From Desulfosediminicola ganghwensis (GTDB lineage Bacteria > Desulfobacterota > Desulfobulbia > Desulfobulbales > Desulfocapsaceae), in NCBI RefSeq assembly GCF_005116675.2, contig NZ_CP050699.1:4707001-4771000 (forward strand): 64,000 nucleotides of DNA, read 5' to 3'. Shown one piece after another: positions 1 through 8,751 of this stretch. The position numbers and the translations under genes are program-made. Numbering within the stretch: position 1 is the stretch's first letter; each line of letters starts with the position of its first letter. A model generated the notes under the pieces. The model searched no databases, was not told the origin of the DNA, and worked only from the letters and a program-made list of their open reading frames with translations.

Positions 1-377
1 TGGCATTCCGCAACAGGTTCTATTTTTTAAATTTAGGGGTATCCATTTCTGCTGAACAGGTAATTAGTGTGGTCATGAGCCGAATAAACCCTGCTCCTCT
101 GCGTCCATATGGGATCATGCAGGCGGCACAAGAAAACATGGGCAGGATGTACCCTGACAAGCCACTGCAGATTTCCCCACACTCCATTTGGGAAGAGAGG
201 TGAGGTTGATATTAGGAGCAAAAAGGGGCAAAAGCCAAACAAACTGAAGCTGAAAAGGATCTGATACGGCTTCAAAGGTGAGACGTTCTCTAACGTAAGT
301 GAGCAAATTTCAAGACCTGCCCCGTCTTTTACCAAAACATATTCAAGCTGATAAACGGTGCGCGATATACTCTATCA
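1..377. other. Left edge, no supported gene
   Basis: Open frames cover parts of this stretch on both strands, but none shows a ribosome binding site, a recognisable domain or a plausible protein composition. It lies downstream of the lipoprotein gene that ends at 378. I see no clear terminator, tRNA or repeat here. Confidence 0.5.
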
Positions 378-1571
378 TCAGTTTATTCTGCTGACCTTTT
401 CCATGAGTTTCCGGGCTTTTTCGATGGAGCTCAGCGCCTCAGGATGGTTCGGATTATACTCCAGCGCCCGCTCCCACTCCTTGATGGCGGATGAAAGTTT
501 TTCCTCCACGAACAGGGTCACACCCTCTTTGAAATGATTTTCCGCTTGACGCCGTAATTGTTCCCTGACCTGGGCCAGCATTTGCTCTCTTCCGGCATAC
601 TGCGGATCGACCTGCTCAAAAACTTTCAGGGCTTCCAGAAATTCTCCCTGACGGTATAAATCCTCTCCCTGACGCACTAACTCGTAATCTTCCAGTATCT
701 TGTCCCACACCATCTTTTCCTGCTGAAGTTCCTGTACTTCCATCAACTCTTTTTTGACATTTTTAAAGGAGGGATCAACATTAGAAAGTGAGGCGACAGC
801 TTCCCCATATTTCTGTTCTGCTATCTGGATTTCGGCAAGTTTCAACAGCGACATATTGGTAATATATGACGCCTCATCATCCTTTGGCAGATATTCCAGA
901 ATGGTATATGAAACCCGCAGTGCTTCTTCATATCTGTTGCTTTTGAACAGCTTTCGTGCAACCAGGATATCTTTTTTGTAAGCGTGAACCGCCTGCGATG
1001 AAAATGCTTCGGGATCAGCCAGCAGTAACGTAGCGCCTTCAACGAGGTCTTTACTTGCGTCAACACCGGAAAACATTGTCAAAAGAAATTCGTAGCCGGG
1101 ATCGCCATATACTTTTGAAGCTATTTTTTCAATAGTATCAGATTCTTGAACAATATATGAGACTGAGGGTTCAACCTCATATCGGTTGAGCAGGTAATCT
1201 CGAGCTGTCCGGTTCGATGGGTCAAATCGCAAGGCTTCGATAAATTCGCGACAAGCCTCTTCACTCTTTTTCTCTCGGTAAAACACCACAGCCTGCTTCG
1301 CATGTTCCTCCGAGATCGTTTTGAGCTGCGATGAAATAGAGTCCAATTTACCGTTAACGACCTGCTCTGCCTGTTTCCAGTACGTGAACGCTTCCAGGTA
1401 CCTCTGGTCCTGCTCATTTTTTATGGCTTCAAGTTGGCTGGCGACAGGCAAGGGTGTACTGCCCTGCCAATCCGCGCAACCGGAGAGACCAGATAGCAGC
1501 AGGACCAGCCCAACACCCGTGCGGACTTTCCTTAAGTCAATATTCCACCTGAAATTATCGTACTGTTTCAT
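378..1571 (-). CDS. LysM/TPR outer-membrane-type lipoprotein
   Basis: A 397-residue protein. After a basic stretch, residues about 19-32 form a hydrophobic segment ending in a lipobox (LSGC), so it is predicted to be a lipoprotein. A LysM-like module follows (about residues 140-187: YIVQESDTIEKIASKVYGD and a closing ATLLLADP), which in this family binds peptidoglycan. The rest is helical and tetratricopeptide-like; the clearest repeat is the last 50 residues (FKEGVTLFVEEKLSSAIKEW, then YNPNHPEAL). Seen: lipobox, LysM pattern, TPR spacing. Inferred: a periplasmic wall-associated scaffold. It is a single gene with no clear partner; the cyclase-like gene upstream on the same strand is 239 bases away. 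The 27-residue leader before the lipobox is long, but no later ATG exists before it. Confidence 0.8.
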   Translation of the reverse strand: MKQYDNFRWNIDLRKVRTGVGLVLLLSGLSGCADWQGSTPLPVASQLEAIKNEQDQRYLEAFTYWKQAEQVVNGKLDSISSQLKTISEEHAKQAVVFYREKKSEEACREFIEALRFDPSNRTARDYLLNRYEVEPSVSYIVQESDTIEKIASKVYGDPGYEFLLTMFSGVDASKDLVEGATLLLADPEAFSSQAVHAYKKDILVARKLFKSNRYEEALRVSYTILEYLPKDDEASYITNMSLLKLAEIQIAEQKYGEAVASLSNVDPSFKNVKKELMEVQELQQEKMVWDKILEDYELVRQGEDLYRQGEFLEALKVFEQVDPQYAGREQMLAQVREQLRRQAENHFKEGVTLFVEEKLSSAIKEWERALEYNPNHPEALSSIEKARKLMEKVSRIN

Positions 1572-1810
1572 ATCTCACGTCGACACCTGCAAAGGAACTC
1601 ATAGTTATTTTCTTTACAGAGAGTTCCTGCAATTTCTATTGGTCGTAACTGTTCAACCAGCATGTTATCCCCTGAGTCTGTCAGAGTATTACATTTTTTT
1701 CACAAATCAAGGGAATTAAAGCAAATTAAACGAAGCCACATATCTAGTATTGCAAGCAATAACCGAAAGTCGGGAAAAAAGGGATTAGCCCGACGGACTT
1801 CTGGGGCATT

Positions 1811-3544
1811 TTATTTCGCATAAATAAGCTTATATGCCTGGACCAACCCTTCTCTGCCTTTTATTTTTTGAGGCGCCATCGACTCCACATCTATGAATTC
1901 AATGAGTTCTTTTTCACTGCTACCACCGACCACAACCTCACCAGGACCAGCAAGATTGCTCAGGAAAGAGGCAACATTGACGCTGTCGCCTATCACTGTG
2001 TATTCCATCTTGACCTGTGAACCTATGTTACCGGCGACAACGACACCTGACATTATGCCTATCCCGACCCGGTCTAACAACGGGTTGCCATCCAGGGATG
2101 CACAGGCGAGTCTGTCCTGCATATCCATCGCCGCCATAACGCACCGTCTGGTGTGATTCTGCCTGTACACCGGCACACCGAATACAGCCAGCACAGAATC
2201 ACCTATAAATTTATCGATATAGCCGCCATGTTCAAGAATAACCTCAGTGGCAATTGAAAAAAACTGGTTGAGTTTCTCCACCACCTCTTCCGGCTCCCTG
2301 CCTTCGGAATAGGCAGTGAACCCCCTGACATCGGCAAACAGGACCGAGGCTTCGTTCTTTCTGCCTTTAAGCCATGACTCTGCCGGGTTCTTCATGATCA
2401 TATCGAGAACCTCCGGCCCGACATACTTGCCGAATGATTCCCTCATAACAGACTGCCGGTACAACTCACTTCCCATCACGTTAAACGCCCCACCCAGGGT
2501 TCCCAGCTCGTCATTTCGTTTGAGGTCGAGTTTGAAATTATAGTTCCCCCTGGCAATCTCCGAGGTGGCCTCGACCAGTTTCGACACAGGCCTGGAAAAA
2601 CGGAAGCTGAACAAGACGGCAACAACCATGCTTACGAAGATTATCGCCAAGGCAACAGCAGCAAGAAACGCACGTTCATTGACGAACAGGTTATGGATAA
2701 AGTCTATCGACAATCCCACATGTACCTCACCGAGTTTCTTATCTTGAAACACAATCGGCATGCTGAGGTTAAGCACATGACCTTTTCCAGGCAGGGTGTA
2801 ATTAAAGTAGGAAACCTGACCTTTTATAAAAGGCGATTCTACTGCAGTAAATGGTGTAAATGGTTTATCGATCTTCGCATGATTGGTATGGGCCTTTATC
2901 ATCCCCTCGTTGTTCAAAATGAAAGCATAATAATGACCTTCAACCGAGGCGACGTTGTTTATGAGGGTATTCAGCGACAGAGTGTCACCATTTAACAACG
3001 GTACTTTTGCGTTATTAGCGACGTAGTTGAGACTGACAGTTCCCAGCTTCACTGTCTGAGCATACAGTTGTTCCCTCTGCCTCTCCATAATCACATAGCT
3101 GAGAACAGATATGGACACTGCCAGTACAATCATGGTTGCGACTGACAGCTGAAGCCAGATCGGAATACGTGGGGATGGTACTTCCTCTGACAGATTCGCC
3201 CGTATTTTACCAACCAGTATCCGTAAGTTGTCGGATAAAGATGAGATCGAGAGGTCATAATGATCATTGACGGCATCGATAATATCTTCTTCGGCAATAT
3301 TCTCCTGCTCAACAATAATCAGCCCCAACGGTACGACCTTGCCACTCTCATGCAAAACCCGCTTTTGTTGCTCCAAAGAAGAATAAAGTTGTTTCTCTGA
3401 AATAATGCCCTTCTTTACAAGCACTTCACCCAGCATCTCTTCCTGGGACGATTTGGTCAGCAGACTTTTCAGCCGATGAACAAAGGCTTTGACAATATGT
3501 GAAATTTTTCCCGACATAGGTAAACCTGAGCGATACATCGCCAT
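1811..3544 (-). CDS. Membrane adenylate/guanylate cyclase-like protein with HAMP domain
   Basis: A 577-residue class III nucleotide cyclase homologue. The N-terminus (about 38-110) resembles the GspE/MshE N-terminal fold (LGEVLVKKGIISEKQL). Then come a membrane segment (about 128-150), an extracytoplasmic sensor region, a second membrane segment (about 293-315), a HAMP domain and the cyclase domain (about 395-577). Metal-binding aspartates are present in LFADVRGF and in FIGDSVLAVFGVP, and the adenine-selecting lysine is plausible in YIDKFIGD. The GDSVNVASFLSNL segment has Phe where active enzymes have the transition-state Arg, so activity is doubtful. The listed start has no ribosome site; ATG at 3517 follows AGGTTT and may be the true start. 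It could be a cAMP cyclase with altered activity or a nucleotide-binding pseudoenzyme. Confidence 0.85.
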   Translation of the reverse strand: MAMYRSGLPMSGKISHIVKAFVHRLKSLLTKSSQEEMLGEVLVKKGIISEKQLYSSLEQQKRVLHESGKVVPLGLIIVEQENIAEEDIIDAVNDHYDLSISSLSDNLRILVGKIRANLSEEVPSPRIPIWLQLSVATMIVLAVSISVLSYVIMERQREQLYAQTVKLGTVSLNYVANNAKVPLLNGDTLSLNTLINNVASVEGHYYAFILNNEGMIKAHTNHAKIDKPFTPFTAVESPFIKGQVSYFNYTLPGKGHVLNLSMPIVFQDKKLGEVHVGLSIDFIHNLFVNERAFLAAVALAIIFVSMVVAVLFSFRFSRPVSKLVEATSEIARGNYNFKLDLKRNDELGTLGGAFNVMGSELYRQSVMRESFGKYVGPEVLDMIMKNPAESWLKGRKNEASVLFADVRGFTAYSEGREPEEVVEKLNQFFSIATEVILEHGGYIDKFIGDSVLAVFGVPVYRQNHTRRCVMAAMDMQDRLACASLDGNPLLDRVGIGIMSGVVVAGNIGSQVKMEYTVIGDSVNVASFLSNLAGPGEVVVGGSSEKELIEFIDVESMAPQKIKGREGLVQAYKLIYAK

Positions 3545-4230
3545 AACATAACATAGTACATGTTCTATCTTGCTGGAATTAAGCAGCTAATTGCTACTTA
3601 ACTGAAAACCAACCTAAGGTATAGATAGAATCATTAAGCCGAAAAAGCCAGCAGAGTTTTGGGAAACTTCATGAAAACCCTTTCAGCTACCGATTGCATA
3701 TGAAAAATTGAAAGCAAGAGCCTGAGATTATTGCTCTTTACTGAGCAGAGCAACGCAGATGACAATTAGGGTAAGCTCCTGAATTGAGGTAACGAATCTT
3801 CAACAATATCTGATTACTACCAGACCACTCAAGCTACAATATCCATGTACGGTATATTCTCTTACTTCAGGGGGAAACTCTCAAAAGCCCAAAGGTACAC
3901 CGGCAGACCTCAGTATCTACAAGCAAACACTGTCAAAATCAAGCCTGCTCAGTTACTACTTTCCTGAGTTCTCAATGCGGACACAGATCACATGTCACTT
4001 CCGCCCCTTTTCACCATCTGCGACACTGTGGCATTGACTCGATATCTCCACACGACTTAAATTTCAGCTATAAATACAGCTGTTCCAGCCTTTCAATGGC
4101 GCCTTATTGTAGAGATATATGACAACCTGATGCCCAGGCTACACCTATGCCTTACAGGTTTGGAAATATCCAGTGTTTTTCCAGGGCCTAACCAGAAGCT
4201 ACGAACTTCTGCCAATACTTGGTGAACCTC
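3545..4230. other. Intergenic stretch, nothing recognised
   Basis: About 690 bases between the start of the cyclase-like gene and a small plus-strand ORF. I see no convincing coding frame, terminator, tRNA or repeat. It must hold the promoter of the cyclase-like gene, but I could not pick a credible -35/-10 pair. Confidence 0.4.
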
Positions 4231-4431
4231 ATGGGAAAGCACTTTGCCCGAGTGAGCACCCAGACTTCAAAAAGCAGTGATTTGACAATTCAGGTGAAGT
4301 GTGGACATGGTCTGTGGTTCGATCCGCTCTCAACATTTGGTGCTGCTTATGGTGAAGATCGGGTGAGCGGCTGTTGCATATTTATAACCTTCGACAAAAA
4401 TGGAGTGGCGGAAGAGGTAGTCACCAAATAA
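4231..4431 (+). CDS. Small hypothetical protein
   Basis: A possible 66-residue protein with no family I recognise. The start at 4231 is preceded by GGTGA at a good distance. The C-terminal half (YGEDRVSGCCIFITFDKNGV) has a beta-rich, two-cysteine pattern like small exported proteins, but no signal peptide is present. It could be the tail of a decayed lipoprotein gene. It lies 77 bases before the exported hypothetical gene at 4509 and on the same strand. Confidence 0.35.
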   Translation: MGKHFARVSTQTSKSSDLTIQVKCGHGLWFDPLSTFGAAYGEDRVSGCCIFITFDKNGVAEEVVTK

Positions 4432-4508
4432 ATGATCGACCCAGAGTTAAATCGGAGTGAGGGGAGTGAGGAGAGAGGATGTCTGATCGTCAAGATTAGG
4501 AGACTCCC

Positions 4509-5114
4509 ATGAAAGATATAACGAACTTCCTGCTTGAAATTGCGATTGTGTTAGTCTTGTGTTGTTTTTTTCTAACAACTCTATACGTTAATAACTCTTT
4601 TGCGACGGACCCAGAATCTGGCTACGGTGTGCTGGTGATACCAACAGTTGTCAGCAACAAAACTTCTTATCCATTTTGCTACTATTATTCCCTACTGTAT
4701 GAGCCGAAGTCCACTGTGAAAATAGATGTTAGGCCAAGAGTTAATAAGCAATTTATCGCAATCAAAAAATTCCCTGTTGGCAAATACTCGATTAATGCAA
4801 TTAAGGTACTGACTGCACCGACTTTCAGGGTAGTGTCGTTCCAGACGCCAAAAACACATAGCTTTAAAAAAGGAATGAATTTTAAAATAAAGGCTAACAC
4901 TATCAATGTATTGCACTATGGGCTCAATATATCCATGAGATACAAGGACGACGACTTTACAAGCCGGGAGTTTTTTCAGCTTCACAAGTTCTATGCATTG
5001 TCCAAGGGCGAACTAAAAAACCTTGCTGCTCAGCTACGCACAATGTCCAAATTTAGCGGAATGCCAGTTCGGTATAAGGGCAAAAAAAGAAATAGGGAAA
5101 GGAGGCAAGAATAA
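4509..5114 (+). CDS. Exported or membrane-anchored hypothetical protein
   Basis: A 201-residue protein of unknown function. A hydrophobic segment (about residues 7-30, IAIVLVLCCFFLTTLYV) acts as signal peptide or anchor and ends near NNSFAT, a plausible cleavage region. The mature part is basic, beta-rich and mostly without cysteine; the tail (KGKKRNRERRQE) is strongly basic. The start is supported by AGGAG seven bases upstream. The sequence is AT-richer than the hydrogenase operon to the right, which fits accessory DNA. I do not recognise a domain. Confidence 0.6.
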   Translation: MKDITNFLLEIAIVLVLCCFFLTTLYVNNSFATDPESGYGVLVIPTVVSNKTSYPFCYYYSLLYEPKSTVKIDVRPRVNKQFIAIKKFPVGKYSINAIKVLTAPTFRVVSFQTPKTHSFKKGMNFKIKANTINVLHYGLNISMRYKDDDFTSREFFQLHKFYALSKGELKNLAAQLRTMSKFSGMPVRYKGKKRNRERRQE

Positions 5115-5383
5115 TTAGTCGGATTTGCTTTGAGCACTTACAAACGTGATCTTTATTTAATTGTTTACATATTGATATCTTGGAAACTTTGTAATTCAAT
5201 TTGCGACATTTTAATTTTACTCGGACACTATTCCTTTTACTGCTCTGAACCTCGGCTCATTATTAAATTATACTTATCAAGAAACGCTCTATCCACATAT
5301 AATTCAAAGCAGTTGTTAGCACGAATAACGGGGTACGCCCACATTTCATTCGCAACCATGAATTGTATATTATTGCCGAGGAT

Positions 5384-5533
5384 TTATCGCCAACTTCCGT
5401 CTGCCTGACATGTCTTATTGTTAATTATGGTTCCTGTTGGATACAGTTCCCCATTATACCAACAGTCGGCAAATGTTTGACTAGCCAAAAACAAAAATGA
5501 AATCGTCAGCACAATGGATAAGATTTTTTTCAT
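5384..5533 (-). CDS. Short secreted cysteine-containing peptide
   Basis: A 49-residue ORF. The ATG at 5533 follows a strong ribosome site (AGGGGTGA, six bases upstream). Residues 1-22 are a textbook signal peptide (basic MKK, hydrophobic core, SQTFA cleavage site), leaving a mature peptide of about 27 residues that begins DCWYNGELYPTGT and contains two cysteines, probably forming one disulfide. It starts 14 bases after the stop of the membrane-anchored gene 5548-6171 on the same strand, so the two are probably co-transcribed. The CWYNG...YPxGT pattern resembles small DUF1496-like secreted proteins, from memory only. Function unknown. Confidence 0.7.
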   Translation of the reverse strand: MKKILSIVLTISFLFLASQTFADCWYNGELYPTGTIINNKTCQADGSWR

Positions 5534-5547
5534 ATAATCACCCCTAA

Positions 5548-6171
5548 TCAAAGAGTTGCCATAATTTGAGCCTCAACCCAGACCTCCGATGGTAACTCTT
5601 CAAATTGTTGTTCCGGCAACCACTTTCGTGCGGCTTCATTTGAAATCCATATTGTTGCTTCGGCATTTTCCTGCCGGCATTTTTCGCCACTCATAGTATG
5701 AATGATAAAAAATTCTTTCATGTAATACAATCCATCTGACTCGTTTGTATTATCAATTATTTTTGTTACAGATATTCGCTTCTTATATGGAGTGGAGTTC
5801 ATACAAGCTGCCCCATTATCGCCTGATATCAGCCCGTCTTCTTCGTGGAATTTTACGGTCAGCTGAACCTCCTCATTTTCAAAAAATGCCTCATTGCAAT
5901 CACATAACTCATTCAGACTCTTTGCTACAAAGTGGTCTTTGCTCAAAGATTTGATATTTATAAAAAGAGCTGCAGCGTCTGAATCACTCAGTTTATTTAA
6001 ATCGAAATTTGTTATTGACGCAGGCCCTAATATAATATCAGTTGTGCCGTTTGTAGACCTCCATAAACAAATACTTTCTCCGCGACCAATCTTATGCCCT
6101 ATAAACATCCCTGAAGCAAGACTTAGTGTACACAAAAGAATTGGAATGAAATATTTACTTAAAAATTCCAA
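5548..6171 (-). CDS. Membrane-anchored hypothetical protein
   Basis: A 207-residue protein with an N-terminal hydrophobic segment (about 8-24, FIPILLCTLSLASGMFIG), probably an uncleaved anchor with the rest outside the cytoplasm. Six cysteines are scattered in the body (including CDCNE), which fits an oxidising compartment. The start is a TTG preceded by GAGGGG at normal spacing; no ATG lies nearby. It is followed 14 bases later by the secreted peptide gene 5384-5533, so a two-gene operon is likely. No domain is recognised. Low GC compared with the core genes suggests accessory origin. Confidence 0.6.
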   Translation of the reverse strand: MEFLSKYFIPILLCTLSLASGMFIGHKIGRGESICLWRSTNGTTDIILGPASITNFDLNKLSDSDAAALFINIKSLSKDHFVAKSLNELCDCNEAFFENEEVQLTVKFHEEDGLISGDNGAACMNSTPYKKRISVTKIIDNTNESDGLYYMKEFFIIHTMSGEKCRQENAEATIWISNEAARKWLPEQQFEELPSEVWVEAQIMATL

Positions 6172-6467
6172 TTTCCCCTCCTCACTGTTTTATTTGAAAA
6201 CACAAAAGAGAGATTAAAAAGAGCAACCACTATCAATCAATCCAGTCACCGGCTGCCATGTTTTAGCATAAAAACGAATAAATCATATTTGGTAATATCA
6301 TTATAACAGCATTCAATGGCAGATATAATTATTTTTTAAAGTGTAGTTATTCATATAACAAAACAACTGGTTACAATCACCAACCTGGGATAATATTTAT
6401 TCCCAGGACCTGTTGTCGGGTCGCAGCTTGCCTACCACAAATAGTGCCAACTCCATGAAAAATCCTT
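6172..6467. other. AT-rich intergenic stretch
   Basis: About 300 AT-rich bases between the membrane-anchored gene and the first gene remnant. It should contain the promoter of the minus-strand pair. No coding frame or structured element was seen. Confidence 0.4.
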
Positions 6468-6700
6468 ATGCCTGATTCAATCAGGCAGATCTCAACAACT
6501 GCTCTCGCTAAAAAGCTGAACGTCAGTGCGAATATCGGGGCACCTCCCCATTTACTTCTCCCGGCAGAACCTTCTTCAATCGAAGACCCGGGTTTTAGAG
6601 AAAAGTTCCAGGCAAAACATAGCGCCACCGATGACCATTTTGCCCGCTCACAAGCAGAAATACTTGTGGACAACTGGCTCTATATGGCCGAGGTCAATCG
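6468..6700 (+). pseudogene. N-terminal/central remnant of a nuclease-like gene family (copy 1)
   Basis: The translated frame contains two blocks that I recognise from one family: an N-terminal block (ISTTALAKKLNVSA) and a central block (FREKFQAKHSATDDHFARSQ, continuing AEILVDNWLYMAEV). Intact relatives, as I remember them, continue with an HAYERKLP region, a D...EYW core and a C-terminal (K)EIY..YGFNLIELNDEHV block; many are mislabelled glycerol kinase. Here the reading diverges after AEV and stops at 6710. The block between the two conserved parts is shortened. The matching C-terminal block lies at 10934-11101, on the far side of the hydrogenase operon and in the same orientation. Confidence 0.6.
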
Positions 6701-6725
6701 ATCTCGGTAAATCACAGAAAACTTC

Positions 6726-6756
6726 TTGACGCCTCATTTACCGCAAGCGGTATAAT
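6726..6756 (+). promoter_or_regulatory. Sigma70-like promoter of the hydrogenase operon
   Basis: TTGACG (6726-6731) and a perfect TATAAT (6751-6756) are separated by 19 bases, slightly longer than ideal. The first gene starts 49 bases downstream. This is the only good promoter before the operon. Confidence 0.55.
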
Positions 6757-6759
6757 ATT

Positions 6760-6789
6760 ATGTGGTCAGTGATGAACGGTTCACCACAT
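6760..6789 (+). promoter_or_regulatory. Inverted repeat at the predicted transcription start (operator or 5' hairpin)
   Basis: ATGTGGT (6760-6766) and ACCACAT (6783-6789) form a perfect 7-bp inverted repeat with a 16-base spacer, directly downstream of the -10 box and ending 16 bases before the first hydrogenase codon. It could be a repressor operator or a leader hairpin. I do not recognise the regulator. Confidence 0.4.
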
Positions 6790-6805
6790 CGGTATGAGGT
6801 CAACT

Positions 6806-7855
6806 ATGCTTTTTTGCGTCTTTGCCAAAAGTGAACTCAGACATCTCTTCGAGGTGCTCTCCTATAACTGCCTGGTAGGTCCTACTGTTAAGGAGACTTC
6901 ACCGGAGAGCTGGCCCCTCTACGCCTACGAGCAGGTATTCGATTTTGCAGACCTCGCCTTCGAACATACCACCACCTCCCATTCCCCTAAGAAGTATTTT
7001 CTGCCGCACAGGCTGACCATGGCGTCCTATGCCCTTAACGACCAGAGCTGGCGAAAGGAGGTGCACTTCACCCCTGAGACCCCTGTGGTCTTTTTCGGCA
7101 TGCACGCCTGCGATATCAATGCTCTCAACAGGCTGGACAAGGTGCTTCTGGATAGTACCTACCCGAACCCTTTTTACGCGGCCAGGCGCCGCAACACCTT
7201 TATCGTCGGCACCAGCTGCTCCCCTCAACCTTTCTGTTTCTGCGAATCCATGGACTGCGAAACGGTGCTGCATGGCTGCGACCTGTTCATCACCGATATC
7301 GGCGAACTCTATTTCTGCGAAATCAGGAGCTCCGCCGCCTATCAGGTACTGCAGGGGATTAGCACAAAAGAGGCGAAAAGTGAACACCATGCCCTTTTCA
7401 TCCAGGCGGCGAAGAAGCGAAAAGCACAATTCACCAGCCAAATGGACACCACCGACCTGGTCATGATCCTGGATATGGAATTTCAAGCGGAGGTCTGGCA
7501 TGAGTGGGGACGACGCTGCCTCTCCTGCGGCACTTGCGCGAGTGTCTGTCCCACCTGTTACTGCTATGGCACAGAGCAGCTCATCGACCTCACACTTGGC
7601 AGCGCCCGAAAAGAGATGCGCCTCTACTCCTGTAATCTCGTTGATTTTGCCGAAGTGGCGGGAGGCTTCAATTTTCGCCCCGAGAGCGCCACCCGCCTGA
7701 AATACCGATATTATCACAAGCACAGGGGGTTCGTTGAAGCTTTCGAAGAATCTCTTTGCGTCGGCTGCGGCCGTTGTGGCCAGGCATGTCTGGCCGACAT
7801 TGCCCCGGTCGATGTGATAGCGAGCGTACGCAGGGAGGCAGAAGAAGATGGATAG
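6806..7855 (+). CDS. hydB: Sulfhydrogenase-type [NiFe] hydrogenase, beta (iron-sulfur) subunit
   Basis: A 349-residue electron-transfer subunit of a soluble group 3b-type hydrogenase. The family passes electrons between the hydrogenase small subunit and the flavin subunit through [4Fe-4S] clusters. Seen here: GVHACDI-like segment (GMHACDINALNRLD), CFCESMDC, a cluster motif CLSCGTCASVCPTCYCYG near residue 235, and CVGCGRCGQACLADI near the C-terminus. The ATG at 6806 is preferred because AGGTCA stands just upstream; an in-frame ATG at 6794 lacks a ribosome site. The stop overlaps the next start by eight bases, so translation is coupled. First gene of the order beta-gamma-delta-alpha, which is typical of this complex. 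Confidence 0.9.
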   Translation: MLFCVFAKSELRHLFEVLSYNCLVGPTVKETSPESWPLYAYEQVFDFADLAFEHTTTSHSPKKYFLPHRLTMASYALNDQSWRKEVHFTPETPVVFFGMHACDINALNRLDKVLLDSTYPNPFYAARRRNTFIVGTSCSPQPFCFCESMDCETVLHGCDLFITDIGELYFCEIRSSAAYQVLQGISTKEAKSEHHALFIQAAKKRKAQFTSQMDTTDLVMILDMEFQAEVWHEWGRRCLSCGTCASVCPTCYCYGTEQLIDLTLGSARKEMRLYSCNLVDFAEVAGGFNFRPESATRLKYRYYHKHRGFVEAFEESLCVGCGRCGQACLADIAPVDVIASVRREAEEDG

Positions 7856-8750
7856 AAACGTCCCCGTGGTCGATATTCTCGCCGCAGATCACATTCATCG
7901 GCGAAAATCTGATCTGATGCGTTACGAGTACTGCCACGAAGCCGAAATAACGTCGATCTCGCCACTCATCGATTCAGTGAAACTCTACCGCATACGGTTG
8001 CTCGACCCGGCGGTTCACTCGACATTTTCTTTTGTCCCCGGTCAGTTTGTCATGCTCGAGGTGCCCGGCATCGGGGAAGCTCCCTTTTCCATATCTTCCA
8101 GCCCATCACGGCGGGGCGACCTCGAACTGTGCATCAGGTCGGTGGGCACCCTCACCTCCTTTCTTGCCCGATGCGAGCGGGGACTACGGGTGGGTATCAG
8201 CGGCCCCTTCGGCACCTCCTACCCGCTGGAACGCATGAAAGGCAGCAACATGCTCTTCATCGCCGGCGGCCTGGGAACCGTCCCGCTTCGCTCGGCCTTA
8301 TTGGCGGTGCTGGAAAACCGCAGCAGATATGCCAGGGTAGATTTTCTCTGCGGAGCGAAAAACCCCGCATTCCTGCTCTTTGCCGACGAGTATGAAAGCT
8401 GGCGGAATACGGACATTGGAGTGCAATGTATCGTCGATGAACCCGACGAAGGCTGGTCCGGCCAGGTCGGCATGATCACCTCCCTGGTCGACCAATTCCT
8501 GTCGTCAGGTATCAGCCTCTCTGACACCTGGTACGCCATCGTCTGCGGACCACCGGTGATGTTCAAGGCGGTCTGCAGCACACTGCTCGCCGCCGGTCTG
8601 CCCATGCACCACATGTTCGTCTCCCTGGAGCGCAGGATGCACTGCGGCAAGGGCAAGTGCTGCCGTTGCAATGTCGGCTCCACCTACACCTGTCTCGATG
8701 GGCCGGTGTTCGATTTCTGGTCGGTCGTAAACCTCAAGGAGGCTATCTGA
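7848..8750 (+). CDS. hydG: Sulfhydrogenase-type hydrogenase, gamma (FAD/NAD(P)) subunit
   Basis: A 300-residue diaphorase subunit of the ferredoxin-NADP reductase fold. Seen: the FAD-binding region PGQFVMLEVPGIGEAPFSIS, the nucleotide-binding region FIAGGLGTVPLRSAL, a CGPPVM segment, and a C-terminal [2Fe-2S] motif with four cysteines (CGKGKCCRCNVGSTYTC). In the family it exchanges electrons with NAD(P)H, and the complex can make or use H2 and in some organisms reduce sulfur. The gene overlaps hydB by eight bases and is followed one base later by the small subunit gene. Cofactor preference (NADH or NADPH) cannot be read from the sequence by eye. Confidence 0.9.
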   Translation: MDRNVPVVDILAADHIHRRKSDLMRYEYCHEAEITSISPLIDSVKLYRIRLLDPAVHSTFSFVPGQFVMLEVPGIGEAPFSISSSPSRRGDLELCIRSVGTLTSFLARCERGLRVGISGPFGTSYPLERMKGSNMLFIAGGLGTVPLRSALLAVLENRSRYARVDFLCGAKNPAFLLFADEYESWRNTDIGVQCIVDEPDEGWSGQVGMITSLVDQFLSSGISLSDTWYAIVCGPPVMFKAVCSTLLAAGLPMHHMFVSLERRMHCGKGKCCRCNVGSTYTCLDGPVFDFWSVVNLKEAI

Positions 8751-8751
8751 G

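Noticed and set aside
33-335. 100-codon minus-strand frame at the left edge
   Set aside because: Composition unlike a protein, no ribosome site, no domain.
5130-5408. 92-codon plus-strand frame overlapping the secreted peptide gene
   Set aside because: The opposite strand has a better case (ribosome site, signal peptide, operon spacing); this frame has none of these.
6899-7723. 274-codon open frame antisense to hydB
   Set aside because: Mirror frame of a GC-rich conserved gene; no ribosome site and no family resemblance. The same holds for the 266-codon frame at 8767-9567 opposite hydD.
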